Shown piece by piece: positions 1 to 13,019 of a DNA stretch of 64,000 nt (position 1 is the first letter of the stretch; every line of letters starts with the position of its first letter). The DNA is taken from NCBI GenBank assembly GCA_004154925.1, contig QJNS01000053.1:62001-126000 (forward strand), in the 5' to 3' direction. A model generated the notes under the pieces. It worked only from the letters and a program-made list of their open reading frames with translations. It ran no database searches and was not told the DNA's origin. Made by a program: the position numbers and the translations under genes. This DNA comes from Monosporascus cannonballus (taxonomy: Eukaryota; Ascomycota; Sordariomycetes; Xylariales).

Positions 1-1460
1 AATAAAATATTTTAGAGATAAAAAATCCGGATATAAAGGAAATTAATATCTGTAAAGCCGTAATTTTTTAATAATTAAATCGAATAATATATTATTCGAG
101 GTACGGGAGATTTAGATTACGAAATAAGAGGCTTTAATTTTTCGACCCAAGTTCGAATTAATAATTAAGTGTTAAGTTAAAAGAAAATAGGCTAAATATA
201 AAGTTTTAATAAATAACGACAATAATTACGGTTCGGTACAGAAAAGGTTATTACTAAAATTAATAATCTAAAATTTAATGAATAATATAACGATAAAAAG
301 CGTTTTTGCAAAAAAGGGCTCGTTGGAGAAAATAAGTACGTTAATAAAAGTAATAGAAAATTAAAGAAGGATACGGAAAATACGAAGTAACTTTTACGTT
401 CTAAACGATTTTTAAAGGTACGACGTAATTTTAGGCCTGCCTTAGGGAAGTATTGCCGACCTAGATTTGGATTTTAAAAAGAAACTACGATAAGAGTTTC
501 GTAATCGTCGACCGATTTACGAAATTTTTCTATTTCTTATCATATTATGAGAATACGGACGCCGAACAAATAATATATATTTTCTTAAAATATATTTTTA
601 GTATATACGAATGACCAATCAAAAGTATTTTAAATAGGGGATCGATATTTGCATTTAAGTTTTAACAAGGCTTTATAGCATGAATTGGTCAAAATTAGAA
701 ATTATTTAGCGGTTTTAATCCTTAAATAAATAAATAAATAAAATAATAAACTAAATTTTGGAAATTTATTTACGATATTATATGAATTACGAACAAAATA
801 ATTGGGTTAAAAAGTTACCTCCTACGTAATTAATTTATGATACCAGTTATTATAAAAATATTAAAATAATATTAGTAAACGCAAATTTTAATTTTAATTT
901 AAAAGCTTATAAAAATAGGCGATAATAATGTAATTAATAATACGATAATCTTTACGTCGGAATAATTACAATACCTGAATTAAGAGAAAAAAATAAACCT
1001 GGAATTTATACGAAATTAAATAAACAAATATTATATTTAGAAACAATTCAAAAAAATTAATTTTCGGAAAGAGGGACATCACTTATTTTGGCATCGGGGG
1101 TGTTTATATATAATAACGTAATAAAAAATTTGATTTTAAATATATCGGTCCGTATAAAATCGTTAAAAATTCTTAGAAAATAATTATTAATTAAAACCTT
1201 ATTAAAAATTAAACATTCCTTAATTTTTTACATTTTTCTATTCGAATTAATAATAAAAATAATCAAAGTAAATACGGAATAAGATAACGAAAAGGTAAAA
1301 ACCGAATAAATATATAAGGTGGAAAAGATTTTTGATATACGGAAACAAAACGGACTTATCTAGTACCTAATTAAGTGATAAAAACACCCGGATTCCGAAA
1401 TTATTTAAGAACTCGCCAAAAGTCTTATTGGCGCCTAATGCCTGTTAAAGAACTTTTACC
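1..1460 (+). pseudogene. pol 3' end: integrase and C-terminal chromodomain (A-1)
   Basis: Degenerate integrase. The core is visible at about 480-600: a segment reading like ILVIVDRFTKF, then DAEQIIYIFLKYIF, the usual Ty3/Gypsy integrase order. The integrase C-terminal segment (FKYIGPYKIVKN) lies near 1135-1170. A chromodomain begins near 1317 (VEKIFDIRKQNGL, then HPDSE and ELAKSLI). In live elements the chromodomain tethers the integration complex to histone-tail marks. Many stops fall at expected Gln codons. No functional product is possible. Confidence 0.8.
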
Positions 1461-1479
1461 AGCAACGCCGAAATCGGCA

Positions 1480-2008
1480 AGGTTAAAGGTTCCTCAATTA
1501 ATAAACGACCAATCCGTGGATTCCAGGTTAAACTAGTCGAAAGAAAGCGCGGCTTTTGTTGATATGGCCTTAGCGGCCTCCAGTTCAATCTATTTTTTTT
1601 AACGTTCCAACTTATCCAACTTTTTTAAGAACCGAAGCCCGCGGCATAACATATATATTATACGATCGGCTTATAATTTTCTTTATTTTGAAAACCACTC
1701 AACTTTAGCTTGCGTTTCTTTTACTTTATTTTTTGCTTTTTTTCATTTTATTTTAACCGTAAAGGAAATAAAAACGAACTTTTTAGGTTAAGAAATAAAA
1801 AACTATTAACGTTACAAAGGTTTTGGTTTTACGTTATGCCTTTTTCGTACCGGGAGAAATCCGACGAAAACATACGATAAAATAATAACCTGTAACAAAT
1901 ATAATACAAATATACAGGCATACATATTTCTCGAAAAGTAATTCACTTTAGCAAATTATTTCGTTTTTTCCTTTTTCTGTTAATTCGGTTTTTAATATGA
2001 CCCGATAT
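1480..2008 (-). pseudogene. Antisense ORF relic of family A (A-1 copy)
   Basis: The minus strand just inside the 3' LTR reads as an eroded protein. Its start position (ATA TCG GGT at 2008) matches the start context in other copies, where ATG has become ATA. This copy is the most diverged of those I read. Cysteines and RIP-type Tyr replacements are present, but the six-Cys spacing is not cleanly preserved. Identification rests on position and on similarity to the A-5, A-8 and A-9 copies. Confidence 0.45.
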
Positions 2009-2072
2009 AATAATAAAAAAAACTTTCAAAAAAAGAATTTTTCGGGACGAAAATTGTAACGAAAAAGGATCG

Positions 2073-2436
2073 TATAATAATTCAATAAGCTGCGGCCTCG
2101 AGAAATGGTCGTAATAAAAAAATAACTAAGCTATGTAAGTCGAGTTACGTAATAACTCGACAGGATCTATCGTAAAACCCATAAAGCCGAGCTCGACAAG
2201 ATTTGTTATAAAGCCTATAAAGCCAGGATTGACAAAGTCTGAAAAACCAAATATAATACGCTTAATATTTCCATAATTTAGGTAACATTAACTGACAATA
2301 ATACGTTACCTAAGGCACCCTTGGTATTACAAAACGTAATATGTTACTATATTTATTGCTCAGTTTCCCACGATACTTCTGCTAACATAAACCTATACGA
2401 CTAAGATTTAGTTGGTTAAACCCTCTAGCCGTCACA
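2073..2436 (+). repeat. 3' LTR of A-1 (subfamily iii)
   Basis: 364 bp. It begins TATAATAATTCAA, a RIP form of TGTTACGACCCAA, and ends AGCCGTCACA. The core (about 2150-2245) holds a repeated unit with CTCGACA and AAGCC words not seen in other LTRs here. It is followed by TAATA, a possible 3' target duplication whose partner lies outside the window. Confidence 0.88.
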
Positions 2437-5400
2437 TAATATGGTTAATTAAAAGTATAATAATTTTGCTAAAATTTTAAAACAAAGTATTATAGGAATT
2501 AATATATTCAAAAATATTTATATTTTTCTATTGGTATTGTAATTTTTTAATTTATAAATATATTAATTTCTTAAAAGTTTATATTAATATATGCAACAGG
2601 AATAATATAATATAAAGGTCGTATTTCTTATGTATAAAATTAATTTTTTTAATTTTAATTAATAATCTAATATTTTATACAATTTAAAAAACGTTATAAA
2701 CGTATTTTTCGTATATATTTTCTATTTATTAATAAATGAAAATATCGTCTAAATAATTTAAAATAGAAATCTTAAAGGATTTTATAATACGTATTATATT
2801 ATCTGATAAAATGTTATTAATATATTTATAAACTATCTTAGCTTTATTAAGTATTTAAATAATTTATAGTTTCTTTTAAAAACTATTTTTTATTTTTATT
2901 TTGTAAATTTGAATAAAATTATATTTATTTTTGTAAATAGGTTTTATACATTATTTAACTTCTTAAAATCCGTTTTTTCGATAATACTATTATTCAGTTG
3001 ATAATAATTAATTACCAGTTATAAATCGATATTTTTTAAATGCGAAAAATATGAACTATTTTAATAATAATTTATAAAACTAAAATCAATTCTTTATAAT
3101 TAATTTTCTAACATTTATTTAAAAAGATAAATTTCATTTTTGTTAAAATGATATATAAAGTAAAACTACGTGAATAACATTATTTAAACTAATTTTATAA
3201 TTTTATTTGTTATATTGTAAAAACTTCGTGTTAAATCATTTCTAAAAAGGTATTTATATCGATAATATCAGAATAATATATCAATTAAATATTTTAATAT
3301 CCAAAATTATTATTTTAAATTTTTATTTCGTTATTCGAGGTTTGTTTTGGTAATAATAATAATATTTTATTCTTTTGTATTACTTATTTCCTTTTATATA
3401 TTTTATTATTTCTAAGTAGTAAGATATCTATCGTATATATATCCATATATTCGTTATTAGTTTCGCTTGAATACTCTGATTTTCAACTTTCTTTTTGTAG
3501 ATTTATCGATACAATATATGGTAAAATTTATCCAGTTTATTCTTTTGTTAACCAAAATTCTCTATTGATATATCTATAATAATCCGAAGATTATATCGAA
3601 ACTTTTAAATAATTCAATATCGAAAAATATAATTTATTATCAATTTTAAATAAATATATCGAAATAAATATTTTTTGTAATATATTCCACTTTCGTAAAC
3701 CAAATCTTAACTTTCTATATTTCTAATTATATAAGGTTTCAATTGGTATTTTTATAATAATTTAAATGTATTAATAATATTTGATATTATATAATATCCG
3801 TTTAAAATATTTTAATTTAATATTATAGTATATTAATATATTTCGATTTGTATATTTAAGGTAGTATTATTATTAATAATTTTTACTTTTGTATTTTAAA
3901 CCTTTTTCAACATCTTTCGTTAATCTTTTTATATTTTATTATTTTGGAAATCTGTTCTAAGTAACTGTTTTTAATATTTCTTTCGAATTTATTAAACTTT
4001 ATTTGTATTTTTTATATAATGCGTTAAGTTATTATATTTATCGTTTTTCGCGCGTATTAATTCTTTAGATCATTTTATGCATTTAAAATTAACTTATAAT
4101 ATTGTACCTTATTATATAAATCGTTTTATATAATGTATAGTATTTTATTAATCTTTTTACAATTTGGCGGTTTCTTAACAAAGGTTCTAGATCAATTATA
4201 AAGGTGGTTTTTAAAGCTTAATTTTCAAAGCTAATAATAAATGCTAGTTAACAATAAAAATTTATAATAGACTGTTAACAATATATTTTATTGGACGCTA
4301 TAGTACCATTTTTAAAATTTAAAAATTGTATTAGTTATAAAAACGTTTTTTACGGATATTATGTTTTTAATTAATTTAATAAAGTAATACTGCGAAAATA
4401 TTAATATAATTATTTGTTAATTGTTTCTATTTCTAATGAGATTAAAAAAATTGAATTTTGTTTATATATATATTCTATAAATTAAGACATGGATTTTCTC
4501 TCTAAATTATATATGAAATACTGTCTTTATTTATAATTCATAACAAATATTTTCTTATATCCACTAAGAATTCCGCCATAAATACCATTTATTTATTGCT
4601 ATTATTGTTCAATCATTCTTTTAAAATATATTATTATTTGTCTAATATCTTTCGGCCCAGCTTTTTAGCTTTTCGTATTTTGTGTCGAACTTTCTATTGC
4701 AACCGCCTTATTTTATATTAAGTTCCATTTATGTTAATAATTTGGTTATTATAATTTTTTAATAGTTTTTGATTATTTCCGGATTATTTTGAGATTATTG
4801 TTAGATTATTACTAAATTATGCTTGAATTTCGATATCTAATTATTTTATGAAACTCCTTTCGGTCTTCTACAAATACTTTAGTAATATATCATTTTGCTT
4901 TAATTATAATACCTAATTTGACTCTTATTTTTTCATTAAACTGTTTGCAATGCTCTGGATTTTAGCGTTTTGTTATAAATTATAAATAATATTTTACGTT
5001 TGTTTTCTGATTAGTCGATCAACGTTTTTATTTCAAAATCTAATTATTTTGCCTATACGGTATTTATATAGTTTATTATTAATTTTCATAATTTCTCTAA
5101 TATTCTAATTTTAGATTCGATATTTCGAAAACGTAATAATTGTATATTTCAAGTCGTTTTTCAATTTTTTATAAAATGTATCAATTACACCATAGGTTTT
5201 ATTATTTTTTTATTATATTTTAATTAAATGGTTTTGGAAATTAACCTCGTATTTTGGAATATTTTCTTATTGTAACCGTATAATTTATTATGTTCATATT
5301 CGTTTTTCGTCGAGATTTTCAAAATTAGCTTTTAAATTTTTTTAAGTTCACATAACGAAAAAAAAACTTAATAATTTTTTAAATCGGTTTTGGTGTTTTC

Positions 5401-5765
5401 TCTACTATTTTTATTATTTGTTCAAATCAATCTATGATATTTTCTATAAAAAAGTTGTTATAGCGAAAATTTTATTCACGAGATTTTTTAAATTTTAAAA
5501 ACGGAAATATGCCCGTACTGAAATAAGAAAGTTTTAAATGTTTTTTCTTTTCGTTATTAGGTTGAAGCTTTTTCGCCCTATATTTTATCGCAATAATATT
5601 TAATTAGGGTAGCCGTTACTTGGTTTATTAACTGTTATTTTTATTTTTCGAATTTCTTAATTTTAGCCTCGAATTGTGAAGCTGTAAGGGTGCATGGATA
5701 TTAGTCGGTATTTTGATTAAAAGAGTATTTTTGAAAGTTTGACGATAGTATTAAATAAAACCTTT
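2437..5765 (-). pseudogene. gag-pol relic of A-2 (gag, protease, RT)
   Basis: Reverse strand. The stretch at 2437-2560 aligns with the RNase H/FLGFA junction of A-7 (about 45060-45150), and RT sequence follows to about 3500. Protease and gag lie toward the 5' LTR. The density of TAA/TAG stops is very high. Placement rests on colinearity with A-4, A-7 and A-8, since few motifs are legible in this copy. Confidence 0.6.
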
Positions 5766-5770
5766 TAATG

Positions 5771-6164
5771 TATAACGGCTTAATGGTTTAATTAATTATT
5801 AACCCTAAATCGTACGAATGTTTATTAATTGGAATGTTTTAAGATTTTAAGTAATAAATAGAGTAAATTTATTACATTTCGTAATACCAAAGATAATTTA
5901 AGTAACCACATTTTATTGCAAATTGTTGTTATTTACATTATGAAAACAGTAAACGTATATCTTGTATTTTTGTTTTAAGATGCTTAACGTATTTTATATG
6001 TTAAGCGTTTCGAGTTTTCTAATTTTTCTCTACAGCTTAAGAGGCTTAAGGTGCCAAGACCTTTAAGAGTCTTAAGTTCGTCACGTGATCCTATTTCTAT
6101 ATTGGGCATAGTTCTTCTTTACCCCGATGATTTTTAAGTCTACTAAGTACGTCAGGCTATAACA
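5771..6164 (-). repeat. 5' LTR of A-2 (subfamily v)
   Basis: 394 bp. On the plus strand it runs from TATAACGGCT (RIP form of TGTGACGGCT) to GGCTATAACA (RIP form of GGTCGTAACA). The core (about 5960-6110) carries CTTAAG-type palindromes such as GCTTAAGAGGCTTAAGG, shared with the A-3 LTR. Confidence 0.88.
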
Positions 6165-7250
6165 TTTTATAATAACGCCAAAATATAATAATATAAGTTT
6201 TATAGAATGTTATAATTGTTACTAATTTTATATAAATTGTAACTTTAATTATTTTAAATTTTAGTACAAAAACCTTTTATTCTAAAATAGAATTATAAAA
6301 ATACGTTACGATAATATTTTCGTAATTATCGATATATTTCCGAAGCTTTTCCATATTTGATCTTATTAAAAAATACGATCGCCGAACAAATAACGTTTAT
6401 TTTCTTAAAACTCGCTTTAATATATTCGGTTTATTATATAAAATTATTTCTAACAAAAATTAAGTTTATTTTAAACTTTTAATAAAATCTCAAAAAACAA
6501 ATCACTTTAAATTAATAAGTATTTAATTCGTTTAAATTAAATATTATTATTTATTTACAATATTATATTAATTATAAAAAAGATATTAAAGATTAAAAAC
6601 TAATTCTTTCTCAATTAATCCATTGTATAAGTTATCACGAAAATTTTAAAATCAGTTTAATAGACGTAAAATTTAACATTATATATAATATTTAGAAAAT
6701 AGATATTACGAATCTTTCTAATATGAAAATACTACTTACGCTAAAATAGCTTAAATAATTATAAAAGAATATAAAATTAAAATTAGAATTTCTACGTAAT
6801 TGAATAAGTAAATATAATGATAAAAAGAATTAAAAATATTTTTTTCAAAACGATAAAGTGGTGTATTTTGTTATAAGATATATTTAAATAAAACATCCAA
6901 CAAAAAATCTCGATTTGAAAGATATCGAATTATATAAAGTTACTAAAACAATTTTTAGAAGATATCTATTAATTAAAGTTTTAATGAAAAATTATCGTTT
7001 ATTTTATTTTTTACGTTTTTAATTTTGATTAATAGCAAATTTTATTAAAGTTTAAACCGAATAAGATAAAGTAAAGGCAAAAATTGGAGTCGTAAATGAA
7101 ATAAAAAAATATTTTAATATTTCAAAATGTTTTATTTAACATTTAATTAAGTAAAACAGTATCTAAAATCTTAAAATATCTAGAAACTCATAAAGATTTT
7201 TATAAATATCTAACCGTTATTAAGAGATCTTCACTAATAATACCAAAAAC
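6165..7250 (+). pseudogene. pol 3' end: integrase and chromodomain (A-3)
   Basis: Colinear with the integrase of A-9 (from about 58490) and A-5. An AEQI-type integrase helix is legible near 6380. The chromodomain near 7088-7240 is badly eroded and is identified mainly by alignment with the clear A-9 copy. No continuous frame remains. Confidence 0.6.
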
Positions 7251-7634
7251 ATTTACTTAGACGTTTAAATTATTAATTGATTAATTAATAATCTTTAAGC
7301 TGGCTGAATCGAAAAAAATCATAACCGGTATTAACGTAATTATCCTAACCGTTAATTATTTTAATTGTTTGAAACGTTCGAAATTTTCTATAGTTTTAAT
7401 ATCTTTATTTTTACGACGAAATATTTCCATATCTTAATAACAAAGAATTCCCCGTTATTTTTAAAAGCGATATAATTTATTAGTAATAAACTGTTTCGCT
7501 CTTCGATCGTTTCTTTCATTACGTTCTAAACGAACCTTTTATCAAGAAACTTTTTGTATTTAATTTCGGACGGTCGAAAAACGTTATAAAAATGAGTGTA
7601 ACGGATATATTATATACATGTTTCGGAATCATAA

Positions 7635-7821
7635 TGTGATGGGGCTGTATGGAGCCCTATTATAGAACACCGGACAAACGCCGGTAATAAGCAACACTAG
7701 CGCAGCGCCTTATATGCGAATACATATAACTGTATTTTCATGTTCTCTTTTTTTTATTTTAGCTAGAAAATAAATTTTTATTGGTAACTGATTGCAGACC
7801 GCTTAAATAAAGCCTTTTATG
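7635..7821 (+). repeat. 5' LTR of B-1
   Basis: 187 bp. It starts TGTGATGGGGCTGTATGGAG and ends CCTTTTATG. A central CACCGG...CGCCGG stretch and AGCGCAGCGCCTTATATGCG are among its least eroded parts and recur in all four family B LTRs. Confidence 0.88.
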
Positions 7822-7849
7822 TATTTTCTAACTTACTATTTATCAAAGA

Positions 7850-9500
7850 AGGAGATATTCGACATTAGATATTAGAATTTTCGAAGGTGTTTTACGTGGC
7901 CCAGGAAGTGGCCTTTATCAACACAGAATTACCAAAGGTATTTAGCGTTATAACGGAAACCCTAATAAGTTCGATAACGGCTATAAAGTAACATGTAAAT
8001 TATTAATTTAAGAAAAACCAAAAAAAAGCAACCCAGTTCCGTCAGCATATAAAAGCGCAACATAAAGTAAAAAAAAAACTGATATAAATGGCCGAACAGT
8101 TCAAAAACGGTTTAATTATTTAGCTGAAATTTATTACTTAATTGCAAATTCGGAACGTAATAACTCTTACGAATACCCATTTTATAAAAACGGTCCGAAC
8201 GACCGAATTAATAGCAGGAACTAAACGGAATTCGTTATTTTGGCCGAAGAAATTCGACGGAATAAAAAAGTAGTTCCTCGGATTATACGTATCCATAACT
8301 TATAAACTCAAAATAAACGTTATTTTTGGAAAACGAATTTGTAAGTAATTTTATAATATATATAAAAGTTTAAAGTTAATATATAACGTATAATTATTAT
8401 TTATTATATCATTAAAAACTTAAATGATATTTATAATCGCGTTAACTTTTTTAAATATTATACAAATAATATAATAACTGGCATAGGCAGGACAAAATAA
8501 CCGAATTTTTTCGGAACTTAAAGCAAATTAATAACGCAAAATTCTTATTATTATATTTTTTATTTGAAAAAACGTTAATAATACGAAAAAGATTATTGGG
8601 TTAACGGAAATAAAACTTACTTTTTTTAAAAAAAAGTTTTATATAAAAAGTTTATTTAAGTTTTAATCCCAATAAATTTCTCTAAAGATTTTAACGTATA
8701 AATAAATAATTTAATAGAAATCGTTAAACGCTTTGAAAAATAATACGGCAAAAAGGAACAAATAACGTTGTAATAACTTCATCGCATAATAATAACTAAG
8801 CGGAAAATACCTTAAATAGCGATATAAATATAACGGGTATATCGGCAACAGGACGTCAAAAGCGAAAATTTTAAACTTTACCCTTAACGCCAAAATAATA
8901 GGCGCAATAAGTAACTTAAAAAAAAATAAAACGCCCATAAAGCAAAGGGCCGTTGCTAATATTATAAGCATCTTAAATATAGTGCGAACCGCTGCTCGTT
9001 TTTATTAACAAAAAAACTGTAAAGAAAAATTAATTCATTAAAAACGCCCGAAAACAAAAACTTAGAATTTAAAAACGAAAAAGAAAAAAAGTAATTCCTG
9101 AATATCGGTATATCCGGGAACGAAAAGCGACTTAGGCCGCGGTAAAAATCGCGACGCGAAATATAAACGGCATTTTATTTATTATCAATATATATATTAA
9201 TTAAGAATATAAATTTTTGCCGTAATAAGGGAAACATTCGTAAAACGCTTACGGTACCGCATATTTTAATAAAATTATACAGGTTAAAAAAAGTTCGAAA
9301 AAGAAACCGACGACGACGAGGAGAAATTAAGAAAATAATATATATGGAGATAGATATCGACGGTTTCAAAGCCAGAATATTTGCATATATTATTAATGGC
9401 CTTAATTACTTTCTAATTTTAGGGAAACCTTAAATGAAAGGTTACGATATCGTATACGTAACATAAAAATACTTTTTGACGATAAGCGCAATAAGTTATA
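7850..9500 (+). pseudogene. gag relic of B-1
   Basis: The capsid-like segment is legible near 8175-8330, where the frame reads RTTELIAGTKRNSLFWPKKF, then FDGIKK. The corresponding part of B-2 reads the same on the minus strand near 31440-31560, so two independent copies support it. It is rich in Lys and Asn further on. I could not place a clean zinc knuckle. Numerous stops are present. Confidence 0.6.
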
Positions 9501-9649
9501 TAAGGGTTTACGAAAAAGGGTATAAGGTCTAAAAAGATAACGTACGAATAATTTGCGAAACCAAAAAATTTTAATTGCTATTTTTGGGACGGAATTTGGG
9601 AAAATAAAAATAATTTAAAAGACCTAATCAGAAATTTAATTGTTTTTAA

Positions 9650-12600
9650 TTATTTTAGCCAGTATTAATAAGCCGTTAACGCCTAAAAAAATGGAAGTTA
9701 ACGAAAAGTTTCTGCTTAGGTTAAAAACGTTTTGGAAATTAATTGATAAAAAATGAGTCGACGTTTTATTTTTATCTCGACCCTAAATAAATTATGCGAT
9801 TCAATTACGAAAAGACGAAATAAGAAAGGAAATATTAATACCATAAGGGCTCTTATATAATATAATTAAGGACGAACTGTTAGCTTAAAAAAAACCTTAA
9901 GAGAACTTTTAAATAAAGGGTATATTCATATAAATAATTTACTTACAAGGGCTTTTTTTTTTACTTACAAAAAAAATCGGAAAAAATTATATTTTTATTA
10001 CGATTATCGGGCGTTGAATATAATAACCGAAAAAAACTATTATTTTTTATTCCTTATTTTAAAAACTTTAAGATTATTTTCTTATATTAAATGGTTTACG
10101 AAAATAAACGTCCGAATAACGTTTTATAAGATTAGGATTAAGGAGAAAGACGAATAAAAAACGGTATTCCAAATGCGCTTTAGCTTATACGAATAGCTGG
10201 TAATATCGTTCGGTTTATACGGGGCTTCCGCGACTTTTTAACGATACGTTAACCGGGTTTTAGAAGAGTACTTTAACGTTTTCTATTTAGCGTATATGGA
10301 TAACATCTTTTTTTTTTCCGGATCTAAGGAAGATTATATGTAAAAGGTAAAAAAAGATTTAAGCCACTTAAGAACAGCGAATTTAAGCTTGAATATTTCC
10401 AAATACGAATTCGCCGTAAAAACGATGAAATATCTTGGATTTATTATAAACGCCGAAAAAGAAAAATAAATGGACTCCGAAAAACTATACCTAATTAAAA
10501 ATTAAAATATTTCCACAATTTTTAAAAGAATTCGAAACTTTTTAGAGTTTAAATTTTTTACCGCAACTTTATAACCTATTATACAGATATATCGATACCG
10601 TTAATAATTTTAACTCGGAAAGAAATTTTATTCAGTTAAAGAAAAAAAAATATTCGAATATTTTAAAAACGCTTTTATAACGGAACCGATCTTAATGTAA
10701 TAAAGCCCCGAAAAACCTATAATATAAAAGGCAAATTATTTAAGGATAGTATACGGAAGTTACTTATTTTAAGTTAAGAAATTAAGAATATTACGTCCAG
10801 ACGATTATTATTCCAAAAAGTTAAACTTCATTAAAATAAATTAAAAATTATATAATAAGGAATTTATAACGATAATAAGTTATTTAAAAACGTAAGATAT
10901 AAAGCTATGTAATATAATAGCCCCGTTTAAAATTATTTCCACTTATAAAAAGTTAAAATTTTTTATAATTATTAAAAAGTTAAACAAACGTTAAAAAAAT
11001 AATTATAGGAATTATTCCGTTTTATTTTTTATTTTAAATTACGTGCCGATTATTTAAATATTAAGGCTAATATATTTTTGCGCAAGGAACAAAATATGCT
11101 TATAAGGGAAAACGACAGCCGGAAAACCGTACCAAAATTTTAATTAATAAAAGACAAATAATTATTTAAATTACTTACGAAACGCTGGAAATACGTTAGA
11201 AATGAGATAACGGTTAATAACATTAAAGCGAAAAGTAACAGATTACTTTAAAGAACGTAAATATTTTAGTATTACGAGAATTTTCAAAAGTTCTGGAATG
11301 TAATATTAAAGCATAATTAAAGTTATTACCGTATTATTAAATCTATAATAAAAAAACCCGGTTTTTTTGCAAAATGAAAGTCATTATTATTGATTACGGA
11401 ATATATTTTGGACATTAAGGACCTTTATTGATTTCGAGAATATATTTAGATCTCAAATTAGAAACCGCTTAAAACGACCTTAATACAAAATACTTACGAT
11501 TCTTATATAATAAATTACCTTGGCAAAAAGGTTATAATAACGGTATTTTCGAAAGGTTTTTTCTAATCGGGTATATATTTTATAATAAGGCAGTTTTACA
11601 GGAATTATAACGTATATAATTGTACAAACGTATAAAGAAATAAAAAAAATTGTTGAACATATTTCCGATTCTCGAACGATTTTATTACGAATTATCGATC
11701 GATTTTATAACCGATTTACAAACCATTTTTAAATACGGTTTATATATTTTTAATAATTATAATAAACCGATTATTTAAGATAATAATCCTTAAAGCGATA
11801 CGTATAATAAACACAAAAGTATATACGGAAATATTTATAAAAGTATATAGAGAAATATTTATAGAAGCATATTGAAAATTTATGCCTTTTTTAAGATTAT
11901 TATAAGTAATAAAAGAATTAATTAGGTAAGAAAATTCTGAACCAGATTTTATAAGTAAGTAAAAATAAAGTAACACTTTCTTATCGTATACCATCTAGAA
12001 ATCAATGATATTAAAGAAAAGGTTAATTAAGAAGTATTAATTTATTTACAACTTTTCGTAACGTATTCGTAATAAGAATAAAATAAGTTCCTTCCGAGGG
12101 TAATATTCGTATTTAATAATCAAATTATAACTTTAATAAGATTAAACCTTGTTTTCTTATTTTACGAATTTTAGGTTAATTTGACTCCCTAAGTAAAAAG
12201 TAATTTGGCAATTAAAAAGGATTTACGTATAAAAACGGAAATTTTCTTTAAAAAATTATAAAAAAGTACAGAATATGCCCAAACGGGGATAACGGGAGTT
12301 TAGCAAACGTAAAAGGAAATAACGAATAAACGTCGTTTTCTTACCGAAAGATACAGAATTAGTAATAAAGTTTAATTAATTTTAAAAAATATCGTTATTT
12401 TTTAGTCGTCGAAAAAGCTCAGGAAACTTTAAGTTAAATATTAAATAACCAAAATAATTAATTTTTACGTGATGAAATTAAATATATTTAAAAATTTATA
12501 ACCGTTTTTACGTTAATTTATGAAGGTTTACGAAGCATAACATTTTATCGTCCTAAATTAATACAAATACGTAACCGTTTTTTTATTATCTTTAAAAAAA

Positions 12601-12880
12601 ATAACGAACCGGAATTCAAAATCGAAAATATCCTTTAAGCCCGGACTAAAAATATAAGAAAATGTTTTATATGCTAAATTCAGGTAAAATGGTTAAGTTA
12701 CGCAAAACCGATTTGGAAACCGTTTAAAAAGTTTGCAAATACGGCGGTTTTACAGTAATTCGAAAAGAAATACGGCAATATAGTTATTAAGAACGGACCC
12801 CAAATCCAGCGTATTACTCAAAAACGGACGAGTAAAATTTTAGCTGAAAAATACCGGCCGGGTAACGTGTAAATAATATA
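9650..12880 (+). pseudogene. pol relic of B-1: RT, RNase H, integrase, chromodomain
   Basis: RT is well legible at 9990-10660. It shows YDYRALNIITEKN, FGLYGASATF, and the catalytic box as YMDN at 10293-10304, where the second Asp of YxDD has become Asn by a RIP-type change. KYLGFII follows. RNase H covers about 10740-11100. The integrase core starts near 11690 with SIDFITDL. A chromodomain lies at about 12640-12775 with QVKW at 12681-12692 and IWKP in place of TWEP. The order RT-RH-IN-chromodomain defines a chromovirus. It is non-functional. Confidence 0.85.
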
Positions 12881-13019
12881 GGAAGTTTAAGGAAGCCGGT
12901 TAAAAATAGCCTTATATAATTTGCAAATAAGCGTTAAAATAATGTTCTTATTATTTAAGAAAAGAAAATGTTAAGAAAGAATTAGAAATTAAATAAATAA
13001 TATATTAACTATAAAATCA

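Larger units (their letters stand above)
1..2436 (+). mobile_element. Chromovirus A-1, 3' part (family A), cut by window edge
   Basis: This is the 3' portion of a forward family A Ty3/Gypsy element. It holds integrase, chromodomain, an antisense ORF and the 3' LTR, in that order. It is inserted in A-2, whose reverse-strand pol resumes at 2437. The 5' part lies outside the window. All frames are broken by RIP-type stops. Its LTR core differs from the other copies, so it is a separate subfamily. Confidence 0.85.
2437..6164 (-). mobile_element. Chromovirus A-2, 5' part (family A)
   Basis: This is the 5' half of a reverse-oriented family A element: 5' LTR, gag, protease and reverse transcriptase. 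It is interrupted at its RNase H region by A-1, so its 3' half lies left of the window. Its outer right end abuts TTTTA, the expected target-duplication position. It is inserted into the integrase region of A-3, which begins at 6165 in mid-gene. Confidence 0.8.

Noticed and set aside
721..755. TAAA/AAAT microsatellite-like run (also near 17275 and 58850)
   Set aside because: It recurs at the same integrase position in several family A copies, so it is RIP-eroded Gln/Asn/Lys codons, not an independent repeat.
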